A DNA stretch of 64,000 nt from Acidipropionibacterium jensenii DSM 20535 (GTDB lineage Bacteria; Actinomycetota; Actinomycetes; Propionibacteriales; Propionibacteriaceae). The notes below the pieces were generated by a model. That model worked only from the letters and a program-made list of their open reading frames with translations, searched no databases and was not told where the DNA came from. Where the stretch lies: contig NZ_AUDD01000007.1 in NCBI RefSeq assembly GCF_000425285.1, positions 62,001 to 126,000 of the forward strand, read 5' to 3'. Made by a program: the position numbers and the translations under genes. This document shows, piece by piece, positions 53,880 through 63,100 of the stretch (position 1 is its first letter; each line of letters begins with the position of its first letter).

Positions 53880-54504
53880 GTCGAGAAAGCAGCCCGAGTC
53901 CAGGAAGCAGCCCGAGTCCAGGAAGCAGCCCGAGTCCAGGAGGACGCCGCGGCGGACCAAGTCCGAACCGCGCACCAAGGCCCGACGGGTGGCCGAGGAG
54001 GAGGTCGTCTCGCCACGGGTGTCCATCGTGATGGGGTCCGACTCCGACTGGCCGACGATGGAACCTGCCGCGGCCGTGCTCAAGGACTTCGGGGTGCTCT
54101 TCGAGGCCGATGTGGTGTCGGCCCACCGGATGCCCGAGCAGATGGTGGAGTTCGGGCGGGCCGCCCACGAACGGGGCATCAGGGTGATCATCGCCGGAGC
54201 CGGCGGAGCGGCTCACCTGCCGGGGATGTTGGCGGCTCTCACCCCGCTGCCGGTGATCGGCGTCCCCGTGCCGTTGGCCCACCTGGAGGGGATGGACTCC
54301 CTCCTGTCGATCGTCCAGATGCCGGGCGGAGTGCCGGTGGCGACGGTGGGAATCGGCAATGCCAGGAACGCCGGCCTGCTGGCGGTGCGGATCCTGGCCG
54401 CCGGAGATCCCGCACTCACCGAGAAGATGCTGGCCTTCCAGGAGGATCTGAGGGCCAGCGCGCAGGCCAAGGGGGAGCGGGTCAGGCTGCACGGCCAGAG
54501 CTGA
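53872..54504 (+). CDS. purE: N5-CAIR mutase with repetitive basic N-terminus
   Basis: Rearranges N5-CAIR to CAIR. The enzyme proper (about residue 47 onward) has the family motif [34 protein letters not shown] and [16 protein letters not shown]. The first 46 residues are an extra, Arg/Lys/Glu-rich, likely disordered extension containing ESRKQP three times and a fourth variant copy, encoded by an 18-bp tandem repeat. Total 210 residues, against 160-170 for typical PurE. The ATG at 53872 overlaps the end of purK; only a weak GAGA ribosome site is present. Confidence 0.94.
   Translation: MSESRKQPESRKQPESRKQPESRRTPRRTKSEPRTKARRVAEEEVVSPRVSIVMGSDSDWPTMEPAAAVLKDFGVLFEADVVSAHRMPEQMVEFGRAAHERGIRVIIAGAGGAAHLPGMLAALTPLPVIGVPVPLAHLEGMDSLLSIVQMPGGVPVATVGIGNARNAGLLAVRILAAGDPALTEKMLAFQEDLRASAQAKGERVRLHGQS
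53878..53949 (+). repeat. 4 x 18-bp tandem repeat at the 5' end of purE
   Basis: Units start at 53878, 53896, 53914 and 53932; the second and third are identical, the first and fourth differ by a few bases. All are in frame and encode ESRKQP, or ESRRTP in the last. Confidence 0.92.
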
Positions 54505-54570
54505 CCGGGTCTGCACGGTCAGAGCCGACAGGGTCAGTGTCGACCGGGCAAATGCTGACAGTCTCAGTGT

Positions 54571-54590
54571 CGACCGGTCGGCGCCGGTCG
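54571..54590. terminator. hairpin between purE and LCP gene
   Basis: CGACCGG/CCGGTCG, loop TCGGCG, immediately before the stop codon of the convergent LCP gene. It follows a stretch with repeated CAGTGTCGACCGG. Confidence 0.45.
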
Positions 54591-54591
54591 G

Positions 54592-55884
54592 TCAGGCGTA
54601 CTGCTCGGCCACCGAGGTGTCTCCACGGGCCAGCGCCTCGAACAGCGCCAGGGCCTTGGGCCTGTCCCACAGCACCGAGGATCCGGCCGCGGTGGTGGCG
54701 TCGGTGCTGGCGACCGGCACGGTGATCTTGATCCCGTTGCTGCCGGCGGCCCCCATCAGACCTGTGGCGGTCCTGACGGTGGTCCACAGCGAGGTGTCCG
54801 AGCTTCGCCGGAAGGACTCGGCGACCGCCATGTTGACCCGCCAGTAGCGCACCGGGTTGATGGCCGTCCAGGGGCTGATGACCTTCTTGGCGACCGCCGC
54901 GGTGATCTGCTGCTGGCGCTTGACCCGGCCGAGATCTCCCAGCGGGTCTGCCTTGCGCATCCGGACATATCCGAGTGCCTCGATGCCGTGGAGGGTCTGG
55001 CAGCCGGCCGGCAGGTTCGTGTGGGAGTCCTTGTCGACCATCGGCCGCTGGAGGCACACCCTGACCCCGCCGACCGCGTCGACCATGTCGACGAACCCGG
55101 CGAAACCGATCTCCATGTAGCCGTCCATCCGCAGCCCGGTGGCCCCCTCGACGGTCGCCATCAGCAGTTTCGGGCCGCCGATCGAGTAGGCGGCGTTGAG
55201 CTTGTTGCGGCCATGGCCCGGGATCGGCACGAAGGAGTCGCGGGGCAGCGAGATGAGCACCGACCTGCCGCGGGGCGGGGTGTAGAGGATGAGCATCGTG
55301 TCGGTGCGGGTGCCCACCTCGGTCCCGGTGCCCAGCTTCTTCTGCTCGGAGGAGCTGAGGTTGTCCCGTTGGTCGGTGCCGACCAGCAGGGTCGCGGTGC
55401 CGGGCTGGCTGTCCGGGCGATCCCCCTCGGGGGTGGCGTCAACCGTGTTGGACCGGACCAGGGCGATGATCGGAACCACCAGCAGCCAGATGATCCACAC
55501 CACCAGAAGGTTGCGGAGGATCCGGAGCGGGCGATGTCGTCGACGACCTGCCGCGGCCCGGGGACGAGTTCCACCCGGATCGCGGTGCCGACGCGAGTCT
55601 GTGCGGGCACCCCTTCTCGACCGGGACCTTCCGGACGAGGACGGTCGGCTCGACGAGGAGTCGTAGGAGTAGCTGAAGGGGTGCAGCGGATGGCCGCTCG
55701 GGTCGACATGATCCTCGCGCTCCCCGTGAGTTCCAGCCGGGCCGGACCGACCCGGCCCGCGGTCCCGCCGCTCACCCGGTGAGGCGCCGCGCGGGGTCCC
55801 GCCACGGGCACTGCTGGTGGAGTCATTGCCGTAGAGCCAGTCCACGTCATCCTGGCGGGATTGCTCGTCTCGTCGGTCGGCCAT
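54592..55884 (-). CDS. LytR-CpsA-Psr family cell-wall glycopolymer ligase
   Basis: Attaches secondary wall polymers to peptidoglycan from a lipid carrier, on the outer face of the membrane. 430 residues: a long hydrophilic Arg/Ser-rich cytoplasmic region (1-125), a membrane helix (LLVVWIIWLLVVPIIALV) and the LCP domain. The domain shows TDTMLILYTPPRG, SLPRDSFVPIPG, KLNAAYSIGGPKLL, the MVDAVGGVRV block and RMRKADPLGDLGRVKRQQ, with the Arg residues that bind the pyrophosphate. The ATG is leaderless (TACCGT six bases ahead); the frame runs 63 codons further upstream. Divergent from a glycosyltransferase gene that could build part of the polymer. Confidence 0.94.
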   Translation of the reverse strand: MADRRDEQSRQDDVDWLYGNDSTSSARGGTPRGASPGERRDRGPGRSGPAGTHGEREDHVDPSGHPLHPFSYSYDSSSSRPSSSGRSRSRRGARTDSRRHRDPGGTRPRAAAGRRRHRPLRILRNLLVVWIIWLLVVPIIALVRSNTVDATPEGDRPDSQPGTATLLVGTDQRDNLSSSEQKKLGTGTEVGTRTDTMLILYTPPRGRSVLISLPRDSFVPIPGHGRNKLNAAYSIGGPKLLMATVEGATGLRMDGYMEIGFAGFVDMVDAVGGVRVCLQRPMVDKDSHTNLPAGCQTLHGIEALGYVRMRKADPLGDLGRVKRQQQITAAVAKKVISPWTAINPVRYWRVNMAVAESFRRSSDTSLWTTVRTATGLMGAAGSNGIKITVPVASTDATTAAGSSVLWDRPKALALFEALARGDTSVAEQYA

Positions 55885-55890
55885 GTGCCC

Positions 55891-55896
55891 ACGGTA
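55891..55896 (-). promoter_or_regulatory. -10 box of the LCP gene (leaderless)
   Basis: TACCGT on the minus strand, six bases before the ATG at 55884. Confidence 0.55.
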
Positions 55897-56016
55897 GTTC
55901 TCCCGGGAGCCGCGGGGTGCGCACCGGCGTCCCGACACCCCGTCCCGACCGGCTCGCGAGGCGGACCCGGGGGCCGAGGCGTGCAGCGCTGGGAGCGAGC
56001 GACGGATCGGTGCTGG

Positions 56017-56022
56017 CACAAT
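56017..56022 (+). promoter_or_regulatory. -10 box of the glycosyltransferase gene
   Basis: CACAAT seven bases before the ATG at 56030. An ATG at 56021 overlaps the box. Confidence 0.45.
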
Positions 56023-56029
56023 GGCCACC

Positions 56030-57115
56030 ATGTCCTCGTCCACATATCCGGCTCCACCGGTCAGCGTCGTCATGCCGGTCAGGGATGAGGAGAAGTACCT
56101 CGCCTCCTCGGTCGACGGGATTCTGGCCCAGGGCTATCCCGGTGAGATGGAGGTGATCCTGGTGGTGGCGCCGGGTCACGACGCCAGTCAGCAGATCGCC
56201 GAGGATCTGGCCGCCCGCGACCCCCGCGTGCGGGTGGTTCCGAACCCGTGGGCGACGACTCCCCGGGCCCTCAACATCGGGGTGGCCGCCGCCCGGCACG
56301 ACATCATCGTGCGGGTCGACGCCCACGGCGAGCTGGCACCGGAGTACATCGCCACCGCCGTCGAGCTGCTGGAGCGCACCGGCGCCGCCAATGTCGGTGG
56401 CGTGATGGATGCCCGCGGCCGCACCGCCTTCGAGCAGGCCGTCGCGGTGGCCTACACCTCCAGACTGGGCCTGGGATCCTCCTCCTTCCACCTTGGCGAC
56501 TCCCCGGAGGGACCGGCCGACACCGTCTTCCTCGGGGTGTTCCGCAAGTCCGATCTGCTCGCCGTCGACGGCTTCGACGTCACCTTCGACCGCGCCCAGG
56601 ACTGGGAGCTCAACTATCGGTTGCGTCAGGCGGGCCGTCAGGTCTGGTTCAGCCCGCGCCTCAGGGTCACCTACCGGCCGCGGTCGACGGTCGGGGCGCT
56701 GGCCCGCCAGTTCTTCCGCACCGGGCAGTGGCGCCGCGAGGTGATGCGCCGGCACCGCGACTCGGTGAGCCTGCGGTACCTGGCGGCCCCGCTGACGGTG
56801 TCGGCCTCGGTGATCGGTGCCGCCCTGGGGATCGCTGGTGCGGTGCGCGCACTTGCCGGGATCCTCCCCGGCGCGGACTCCCGCAGACCGGGCGGCCAGT
56901 GGATGCTTGCGGGCTGGGGGCTGCCGCTGGGCTATGCGGCGGCGATCACTGTCGGCAGCGTGGCGATGCGACGCCCGATGCCCCGTCAGGTGCGCCGGCG
57001 GCTGCCCCTGGTGCTCGCGGTGATGCACTTCAGCTGGGGTGCCGGGTTCCTGGTCGGGCTGCCGCGCCGACACCGTGACACCGGCGACGCCGGGCAGCCT
57101 CCCCTCATCGAGTGA
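56030..57115 (+). CDS. family 2 glycosyltransferase, ExoA-like
   Basis: 361 residues. GT-A domain with VSVVMPVRDEEKYL, VPNPWATTPRALNIGVAAA, a DAHGELAPEYI metal region and the acceptor-site motif FDRAQDWELNYRLRQAG; two or more C-terminal membrane helices (about 250-340) hold it at the membrane. The layout is that of ExoA-type enzymes that add sugars to undecaprenyl-linked intermediates. In mycobacteria the equivalent position holds the rhamnosyltransferase gene wbbL, but no sugar can be assigned here. The stop overlaps the convergent gene by 11 bases. Confidence 0.9.
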   Translation: MSSSTYPAPPVSVVMPVRDEEKYLASSVDGILAQGYPGEMEVILVVAPGHDASQQIAEDLAARDPRVRVVPNPWATTPRALNIGVAAARHDIIVRVDAHGELAPEYIATAVELLERTGAANVGGVMDARGRTAFEQAVAVAYTSRLGLGSSSFHLGDSPEGPADTVFLGVFRKSDLLAVDGFDVTFDRAQDWELNYRLRQAGRQVWFSPRLRVTYRPRSTVGALARQFFRTGQWRREVMRRHRDSVSLRYLAAPLTVSASVIGAALGIAGAVRALAGILPGADSRRPGGQWMLAGWGLPLGYAAAITVGSVAMRRPMPRQVRRRLPLVLAVMHFSWGAGFLVGLPRRHRDTGDAGQPPLIE

Positions 57116-57869
57116 GCCCGTCCCGGCTGGCCCTCTCCTGACGGGCGATCTGCTCGATCGTGGTGCCCGACCCGGTCGACTCCACCAGCACCAGCGACCC
57201 ACCGCCCCGGAGACACCCGGCCAGCAGCACGGCGAGGTGGGCCGGGGTCGCTCCCGGATCGCCGGTGGCCACCAGCAGCGGACCGGCGACCGGCGGCACG
57301 CCTGCCAGGCTCCGACCATTCATCGGGTCGACGTCGGCCAGCCAGGTCTGCGCCAGCGGGGCGGGTGTGGCACCGGGCATCTCATCGGGCATCGCCAGGG
57401 CCTCGCAGTAGTCGATCGCCCCGGGCACCGGATCCTGGCACGGTCCGGCGAGCGGCTCCAGCGAGCACTGGACCAGCGGCACTCGTGGGTCGCAGCCGGT
57501 GGCATCGGGGCCGGCCACCGCCAGGGCCGCCCTCGACGAGTCGGTCGGCAGCACGCTGGGGGTGGCCCCCGACCACCAGGTGGCCAGCAGCCAGCAGCAG
57601 CTCACCCAGTGCAGCGGGTGCGAGGAGAGGACCTGCAGGTGGACCAGGTCTCCCCGGCCCACCCCCTCCTCTGACATCAGATGAACGGTCTTGGCGACCC
57701 AGGTGCCGACGGTGCGGGTGGACAGCTCCACCCGGTCCGGCCCCCGGTACCAGGTCACCAGGGGCCCGGCTCCCGACTCACCGATCCGTTGGGCGAGGGT
57801 GGACACCGGGTCGCCGGCGGCGGGACGAGGGCCCGGGGTGGAGGAGGGGGTGCGGGAGAGCTGAACCAT
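57105..57869 (-). CDS. TIGR03089-type protein (short acyl-CoA synthetase-like)
   Basis: 254 residues. The opening VSTLAQRIGESGAGPLVTWYRG and the stretch GVGRGDLVHLQVLSSHPLHWV recall the first part of AMP-forming ligases; a P-loop-like segment (LLVATGDPGATPAHLAVLLAGCLRGGGSLVLV) follows. The ATP motifs and C-terminal domain of a full ligase are missing, as is usual in this actinobacterial family next to LCP and manC-type genes (Rv3268 in M. tuberculosis). Function unknown. The ATG at 57869 is leaderless, CACAAT six bases ahead. Confidence 0.78.
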   Translation of the reverse strand: MVQLSRTPSSTPGPRPAAGDPVSTLAQRIGESGAGPLVTWYRGPDRVELSTRTVGTWVAKTVHLMSEEGVGRGDLVHLQVLSSHPLHWVSCCWLLATWWSGATPSVLPTDSSRAALAVAGPDATGCDPRVPLVQCSLEPLAGPCQDPVPGAIDYCEALAMPDEMPGATPAPLAQTWLADVDPMNGRSLAGVPPVAGPLLVATGDPGATPAHLAVLLAGCLRGGGSLVLVESTGSGTTIEQIARQERASRDGLTR

Positions 57870-57875
57870 GCTGGC

Positions 57876-57881
57876 ATTGTG
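57876..57881 (-). promoter_or_regulatory. -10 box of the TIGR03089-type gene (leaderless)
   Basis: CACAAT on the minus strand, six bases before the ATG at 57869. Confidence 0.45.
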
Positions 57882-58018
57882 CCGCGGACGCGTGCCCGCG
57901 GTCTCGTCGTGGCCTCTCGCAGCGCGTGCCAAGGGCGATGTGTGGGGGGTGGCGGGCGGGATCGTCTCGTGATCTCGTCTCGTCCCTCGGAGAGCAGTCC
58001 CGGAGCCGTCCGCCCCGC

Positions 58019-58024
58019 TAGGCT
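58019..58024 (+). promoter_or_regulatory. -10 box of manC (leaderless)
   Basis: TAGGCT six bases before the ATG at 58031. Confidence 0.55.
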
Positions 58025-58030
58025 GAGGCC

Positions 58031-59107
58031 ATGCGTCACGTCCTCATCATCGCCGGGGGCTCGGGCACTCGCCTGTGGCCCCTGTCGCACCAGGGTGAAC
58101 CCAAACAGCTTCTGGAACTCATCGACGGACTCAGCCTGTTGCGGATGTCCTACGAACGGGTGCGCGGTCTGGTCCCCGACGAGAACATCGTGGTCTGCAC
58201 CGGTGCGGACTACGCCGATGTGGTGGCGACCCAGCTGCCCGAGCTCCCCGCGGAGAACATCCTCGGCGAACCGGTCGGTCGTGACTCCCTGGCCGCTGTC
58301 GCCTGGCCCGCCGGGATCATCGCCGCCAGGGATCCGCAGGCCACTCTGGCCACCGTCACCGCCGACCACATCATCCGGCCGGTGCCCGACTTCCGCGCCG
58401 CCCTCGACGGGGCCTTCCGGATCGCCGAGGGCGATGCGCGCGCCCTGGTGACCTTCGGCGTGGTGCCCACCGAGGCCAACACCGGTTTCGGCTACCTGAG
58501 GCGTGGCCAGCAGATCGCCGACGACCCGCCGGCCTGCGAGGTCGTCGAGTTCACCGAGAAGCCCGACGCCGAGACCGCCCGCCGGTACCTGGACTCGGGG
58601 AACTACTGGTGGAACTCCGGAATGTTCGTCTGGCGCGCCCAGACCCTGCTGGACGTCCTCGGCCAGCTCCGTCCGGCGGTCCGTTCCGGAGTCGACCAGC
58701 TGGTCGCCGAACCCTCCAGACTCGCGCAGATCTACCCCAGGCTGGAGAAGATCTCGGTGGACTTCTCGGTGATGGAGCCGGTCTCGCGAGGCGAGGCGGA
58801 CGCCCACGTGGTGGCGGTGCCGCTGGACGTCCAGTGGTACGACGTGGGCTCCTACCAGAGCCTGGCCCCGCACCTTCCCCCCGATCAGGAGGGCAACCGG
58901 CACACCGGGATGACCATCTGCCTGGACTCCGACGGCAATCTGCTGATGAATCAGCGTCCGGACTCCGTGCTGGCAGTTGCCGGACTTCACCGGATGGCGG
59001 TGATCGCCACCGATCGGGCCACCCTGGTGGTGCCCCTGGCCGACTCGCAGAAGGTCAAGGAGCTGGTCGCCAAGGTGGCCGCCGAACAGGGTGGCGAGTT
59101 CGCGTGA
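58031..59107 (+). CDS. manC: mannose-1-phosphate guanylyltransferase
   Basis: Makes GDP-mannose from mannose 1-phosphate and GTP for glycolipids and wall polymers. 358 residues of the nucleotidyltransferase domain only: IIAGGSGTRLWPLSHQGEPKQLLELI, EPVGRDSLAAVAWPAG, TADHIIRP, FTEKPDAETA and YWWNSGMFVWRA. The isomerase domain present in bifunctional ManC enzymes is absent. Its stop overlaps the next start (GTGA). Probably supplies the glycosyltransferases nearby; this is inference. Confidence 0.94.
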   Translation: MRHVLIIAGGSGTRLWPLSHQGEPKQLLELIDGLSLLRMSYERVRGLVPDENIVVCTGADYADVVATQLPELPAENILGEPVGRDSLAAVAWPAGIIAARDPQATLATVTADHIIRPVPDFRAALDGAFRIAEGDARALVTFGVVPTEANTGFGYLRRGQQIADDPPACEVVEFTEKPDAETARRYLDSGNYWWNSGMFVWRAQTLLDVLGQLRPAVRSGVDQLVAEPSRLAQIYPRLEKISVDFSVMEPVSRGEADAHVVAVPLDVQWYDVGSYQSLAPHLPPDQEGNRHTGMTICLDSDGNLLMNQRPDSVLAVAGLHRMAVIATDRATLVVPLADSQKVKELVAKVAAEQGGEFA

Positions 59108-59667
59108 GCTCGCAGTCGGGCGATCCCGGAGCCCATCCGGAGAGCACCTTCAGGAGTGTCCTGGAGTTCGGCAGGAGGGCTCGCGAGCCCTTCGCCTGGG
59201 CGATGGCGGCGGTCTGCGCGGTGTCCGTCCTGATCTTCGTCGTCGAGTTCCTCTGGTCGGTGCTGCACGAGCACGGCGGCCTGTTCGAGACCTCCCGGCG
59301 ACTGTCCGGGAACTCGCTGGGGATCGGCTCGATGGCCCTGGCAGTGGCGGCAGTGGTCGCCTGTCGGCTGGTGAATCCCGCCACCCGGCACTGTCGTCAG
59401 GTGTGTCTCGCGGTCGGGGCGGTGGTCGCGGTCTCCGGTTCTGCCGATCTTGTGCTGGCGGTGCTGTCCCTGATCGGTGCTCCGGGCGGGGTGATCGGGA
59501 TCATCCTGGGCCTGGTCGGTGACCTTCTCGTCGTGGTGGTCAAGGCGGCCGTTGCGGTCGTCCTGCTGATGATGTCGCGCCGCCATGACGAGGACCGGTC
59601 CGTGCTGGGCTCGCCGGCCCCCGACGAGGGGCGGGGTCGGCCCGACGGGGTGGGTCAGGATAAATGA
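59104..59667 (+). CDS. hypothetical four-helix membrane protein
   Basis: Not recognised. 187 residues with four hydrophobic segments (WAMAAVCAVSVLIFVVEFLW; IGSMALAVAAVVACRLV; VCLAVGAVVAVSGSADLVLAVLSLI; GIILGLVGDLLVVVVKAAVAVVLLMMS) and a charged Gly/Arg/Asp-rich tail. The GTG start overlaps the manC stop by four bases, so it is coupled to it. It may be a membrane partner of the wall-polymer machinery, but nothing in its sequence says so. Confidence 0.75.
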   Translation: MSSQSGDPGAHPESTFRSVLEFGRRAREPFAWAMAAVCAVSVLIFVVEFLWSVLHEHGGLFETSRRLSGNSLGIGSMALAVAAVVACRLVNPATRHCRQVCLAVGAVVAVSGSADLVLAVLSLIGAPGGVIGIILGLVGDLLVVVVKAAVAVVLLMMSRRHDEDRSVLGSPAPDEGRGRPDGVGQDK

Positions 59668-59700
59668 CGACAACGGGTCGCGTCACGAACGACACCCGTG

Positions 59701-59706
59701 TAACTT
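59701..59706 (+). promoter_or_regulatory. candidate whiB promoter with inverted repeat
   Basis: TAACTT as -10 box, giving a leader of about 88 nt. ACGGGT (59673-59678) and ACCCGT (59694-59699) form an inverted repeat just upstream, a possible binding site. No -35 box is clear. Confidence 0.4.
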
Positions 59707-59800
59707 ATGGATTGCGCAGGCCGGAGCTGTCGCGGTGGAACTGCCGAGATGACCGACCAGGTGTGTGAAACCACTTGCCACCAGAGCCCGAGGAGTTCGT

Positions 59801-60058
59801 ATGGGGGAGCTTTTTCCGCCGTTGTCCGGAGTTGGCGACGGGACCGAGTCGTGGCAGGAACGCGGGCTGTGCGCCCAGACCGATCCGGAGGCCTTCTTCC
59901 CCGAGAAGGGTGGATCGACCCGCGAGGCCAAGCGGATCTGCGAGCACTGCGAGGTCCAGGCCGAGTGCCTGGAATACGCTCTGCGCAATGACGAGCGGTT
60001 CGGCATCTGGGGCGGTCTGTCCGAGATGGAGAGGCGCCGGATCAAGCGCAGTGCGTGA
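59801..60058 (+). CDS. whiB: WhiB family iron-sulfur transcription factor
   Basis: 85 residues with the four cluster cysteines Cys24, Cys47, Cys50 and Cys56 and the GIWGGL turn (68-73), then a basic DNA-contact tail (EMERRRIKR). The sequence LCAQTDPEAFFPEKGG is that of the WhiB/WhiB2 (WhmD) subgroup, which acts with the primary sigma factor in septation and division. The ATG at 59801 has GAGGAG five bases ahead; an earlier in-frame ATG at 59765 would add 12 unlike residues. Same position beside mannose genes as M. tuberculosis whiB2. Confidence 0.95.
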   Translation: MGELFPPLSGVGDGTESWQERGLCAQTDPEAFFPEKGGSTREAKRICEHCEVQAECLEYALRNDERFGIWGGLSEMERRRIKRSA

Positions 60059-60112
60059 CGATCCGTCATGACCGTAAACCGCGTCGAGAGCCCCAGGTAC
60101 ACGATCGCCGAC

Positions 60113-60118
60113 TAGACT
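60113..60118 (+). promoter_or_regulatory. -10 box of the large glycosyltransferase gene
   Basis: TAGACT nine bases before the ATG at 60128, leaving a leader of zero to two bases. Confidence 0.45.
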
Positions 60119-60127
60119 CCCCACTCA

Positions 60128-63100
60128 ATGTCCGGGGACCGGATGCCGCCGTCAGTCCGCACCGCGGACATCGAAGGGCAAGGATGGGTTGTCATCGTGA
60201 GTGAACAGACCGGAGAGACCGCGGGCACCACCCCGGTGCCGGCCGGGGGCGAGCCGCCCCGCACCGACGAGGGATTGACCGACTGGACCATCCCAGTCGT
60301 CCCCTCGGTGCCAGTGCTCGAGGAGGACTGGGAGTGGGCCCACCGGCCCGCCCCGAAGCCGCCCACCGACATCTCGCCCGACCAGGTCGCCGCGATCCTT
60401 CTGGTCCATCAGGCCGAGGAGTGGCTGCCCGCCACGCTCAGTGGTCTTGCTGCTCTTCAGGACCGACCCGGAGTCACCGTCGCGGTGGACATGGGTTCGG
60501 TCGACGGGTCGGCCGCACTGCTGGCTGCCGCCCAGCACGACGGGTTCCTCGAGGAGGTGCTCGAGGCTCCGGCGACCGAGCCCCCGGGACAGGCGGTGTC
60601 CCGGGCGATGGCCTCACTTCCCGACGACATCACCCATCTGTGGATCCTGCACGACGACCTGATGGTGAGCCCCGAGAGCCTGCACCAGATGCTGGTGGAG
60701 GTCTCCCGCCCACCGCAGGCCGACGTCTGCTACCCGACCCTGCTGCGCCCGGCCCGACGGAACTATCCCGACGTCATCGATGAGCAGGGCCAGACCCTCA
60801 CCTCGACCGGGTCGCGGGTGCTGCCCGTCATCGACAAGGGAGACATCAACCAGCACCAGTCCGATCCGGTGACGGTGCTCGGCGGATCGACTGCCGGCAT
60901 GTTCCTGTCCGTGGCGGCCTGGCGACGGGTCGGCGGGTTCGATCCGGCGCTGCCGCTGTTCCGTGACGGGGTCGATCTGGGCTGGCGGGCCAACGAGGCG
61001 GGACTGGTGGTGCGCACCGCACCCAGCTGCGCCCTGCACCACCGCCAGGCAGGTCGCGGCTGGGAGCGCGACTCGACCCTGGCCCGCCGTCCCGATCTCA
61101 CCGACCTGCTGGCCGGGATGAGGATGGTCACCGCTCGCTCCGCCCACCCGGGCAGGACCGCCCTGGCGCTGTTCCTGGAGTGCATCGGCCGGGCTCTCAT
61201 CCTGCTTCTGGGCAAGGCCCCGGGCCGTGCTCTCGACGAGTTGAGGGCCGGGTTCAGGCTGTGGCGCACAGGCGCCGAGAATCGCGAGATGGCCGAGCGG
61301 GTGCGCGCCTTCCGGCAGACCTGCGACCCCGACCAGATCTCCAGCACCAGGCGGCTGCTGCCCACCCGGCGCAGGGTCTGGGCCCGGATCGCCGACCAGT
61401 TCGCCGGCAACGTGAGCGACCGGCTGCACCCCGACCGGGACGCCGATCTGGGCACCTCGATCGATGAGCTCACCGGCGACGAGTCGGAGGCCCGCGAGCA
61501 CCACACCGTGATCAATCCCTACGGCACCATGCTTGTCGGCATGCTGCTGGTCGGGCTGGTGGCGGGACGGGGCCTGTTCGGTTCCGGCGATGTCGTCTCC
61601 AGCTGGCTGGGGCCGGCCCCCGACGGGCTGCGCGGTGCCTGGGCGGCATGGCTGGGTGCCACTCCTGGGGAGCCCGGCGGCAACGCCGTCTGGCTGAGCA
61701 TCTCCGCTCTGGGGTCGACGATCGCCTTCGGACAGCCCGAGATCTTCGCGCGGGCCGCACTCATCCTGAGTCCCCTGCTGGCCGCGATGTCGGCCCACCG
61801 GGTGAACCGGCGGATCATGGGTCTCGGCGTCCCGGCCGTCCTGCTGTCGGTCACCTGGGCGATGCTGCCGGTGCTCACCGGCAGCATCGCGCGCGGGTCG
61901 ATCACCGGTCTGGCGATGGGTGTGGTGATCCCGCAGCTCGCCCTGCACATGTGGCGGCTGCTGTCCCCGGAGACGATCGATCTCGAAGACCTGTGGGGGG
62001 CCGGCGGACACAGTCCGGATCCCTGGCGCACCGCCGGGGCACTGGCCTTCTGGACCGCTGTGGCGGCCTCCTTCACCCCGTCGATCTGGGCGCTGGCGGT
62101 CGTCGGCCTGGTGGGGGCGTGTTGTCGCGACCGGAGGCTGTGGCGCCCGGCCCTGCTGGCGGCGCTGGGGCCGGTCGTGGTCCTCGGTCCGTGGCTGGTG
62201 CGGGTCTGGAGTTCACCGACCCGGCTGCTCACCGGCGCCGACCCGCTGCTCACCGGCGTCGGAAGCACCACGGGCGGACTCCTGGTCCTGGTGGGAGGAG
62301 GCGTCAGTGACGGCGCGGCCCCCCTGTGGCTGCTGCTGGTGGGCACCCTCCCGCTGTGGCTCGCGGTGCTGTGGGCGCTCACCTGGCTGTTCCGCCACCC
62401 GCCCAGAGGAGGCGCCCCGCACCGCAGCAGGGTGCTGGTTGTCGCGGTGGCGATCGCCGGCCTGGTGTGCTTCCTGGTCGCCGGGACCAGTGCCCGCCGG
62501 CTCGTGCGACTGTGGGGGAGCCAGGTCCATCCCGACGTCGAGAGCTGGCAGCTGCTCGGTCTGGGATGCCTGATGGTTCTCATCGCGATGGCCTGGCAGG
62601 GGGCGGTCGTCAAGGCCCAGGCCGAGCAGACCGACGATGAACTGGGGGACTCGCCCAGCCTCGGCCAGCTCATGGCGCGATGGAGCCGGAAGATACTGCC
62701 CGTTGTGCTCATCGTCGGCATGGTCGGCAATGTGGCCTGGTGGATCATCGCCGGCGCCGGACAGCCCCTGCACCGCGTCTCGACGAAACTGCCGGCCTAT
62801 GTCACCGCGGTGGAGGACTCCCCGCGGCGCACCCGGACCCTGATGATCCTGGTCCAGGATGGCCGGACCACCTGGAACCTGGTCGACTCGCGCAGCCCCC
62901 GGTGGGGATCCGGGGAGCATGCCGCGATCTCGACCGATCCCGCCATCCGGGGGGCCGCCACCCAGCTCGCCCAGTCGATCTCGGCGGGCGATGTCGGTGA
63001 GGACCTGGCGAGCCAGCTCACCGCCCTGGGAATCGGGCATGTCTGGATGCGGGGAGCCGGTGACGACGTCGTCTCCCAGGTGAGCAATGCCTCCGGACTC

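Noticed and set aside
54505-54560. repeated GACCGGGT/GTCAGAG motifs after purE
   Set aside because: Short, irregular similarity in a GC-rich stretch; not a clean repeat or array.
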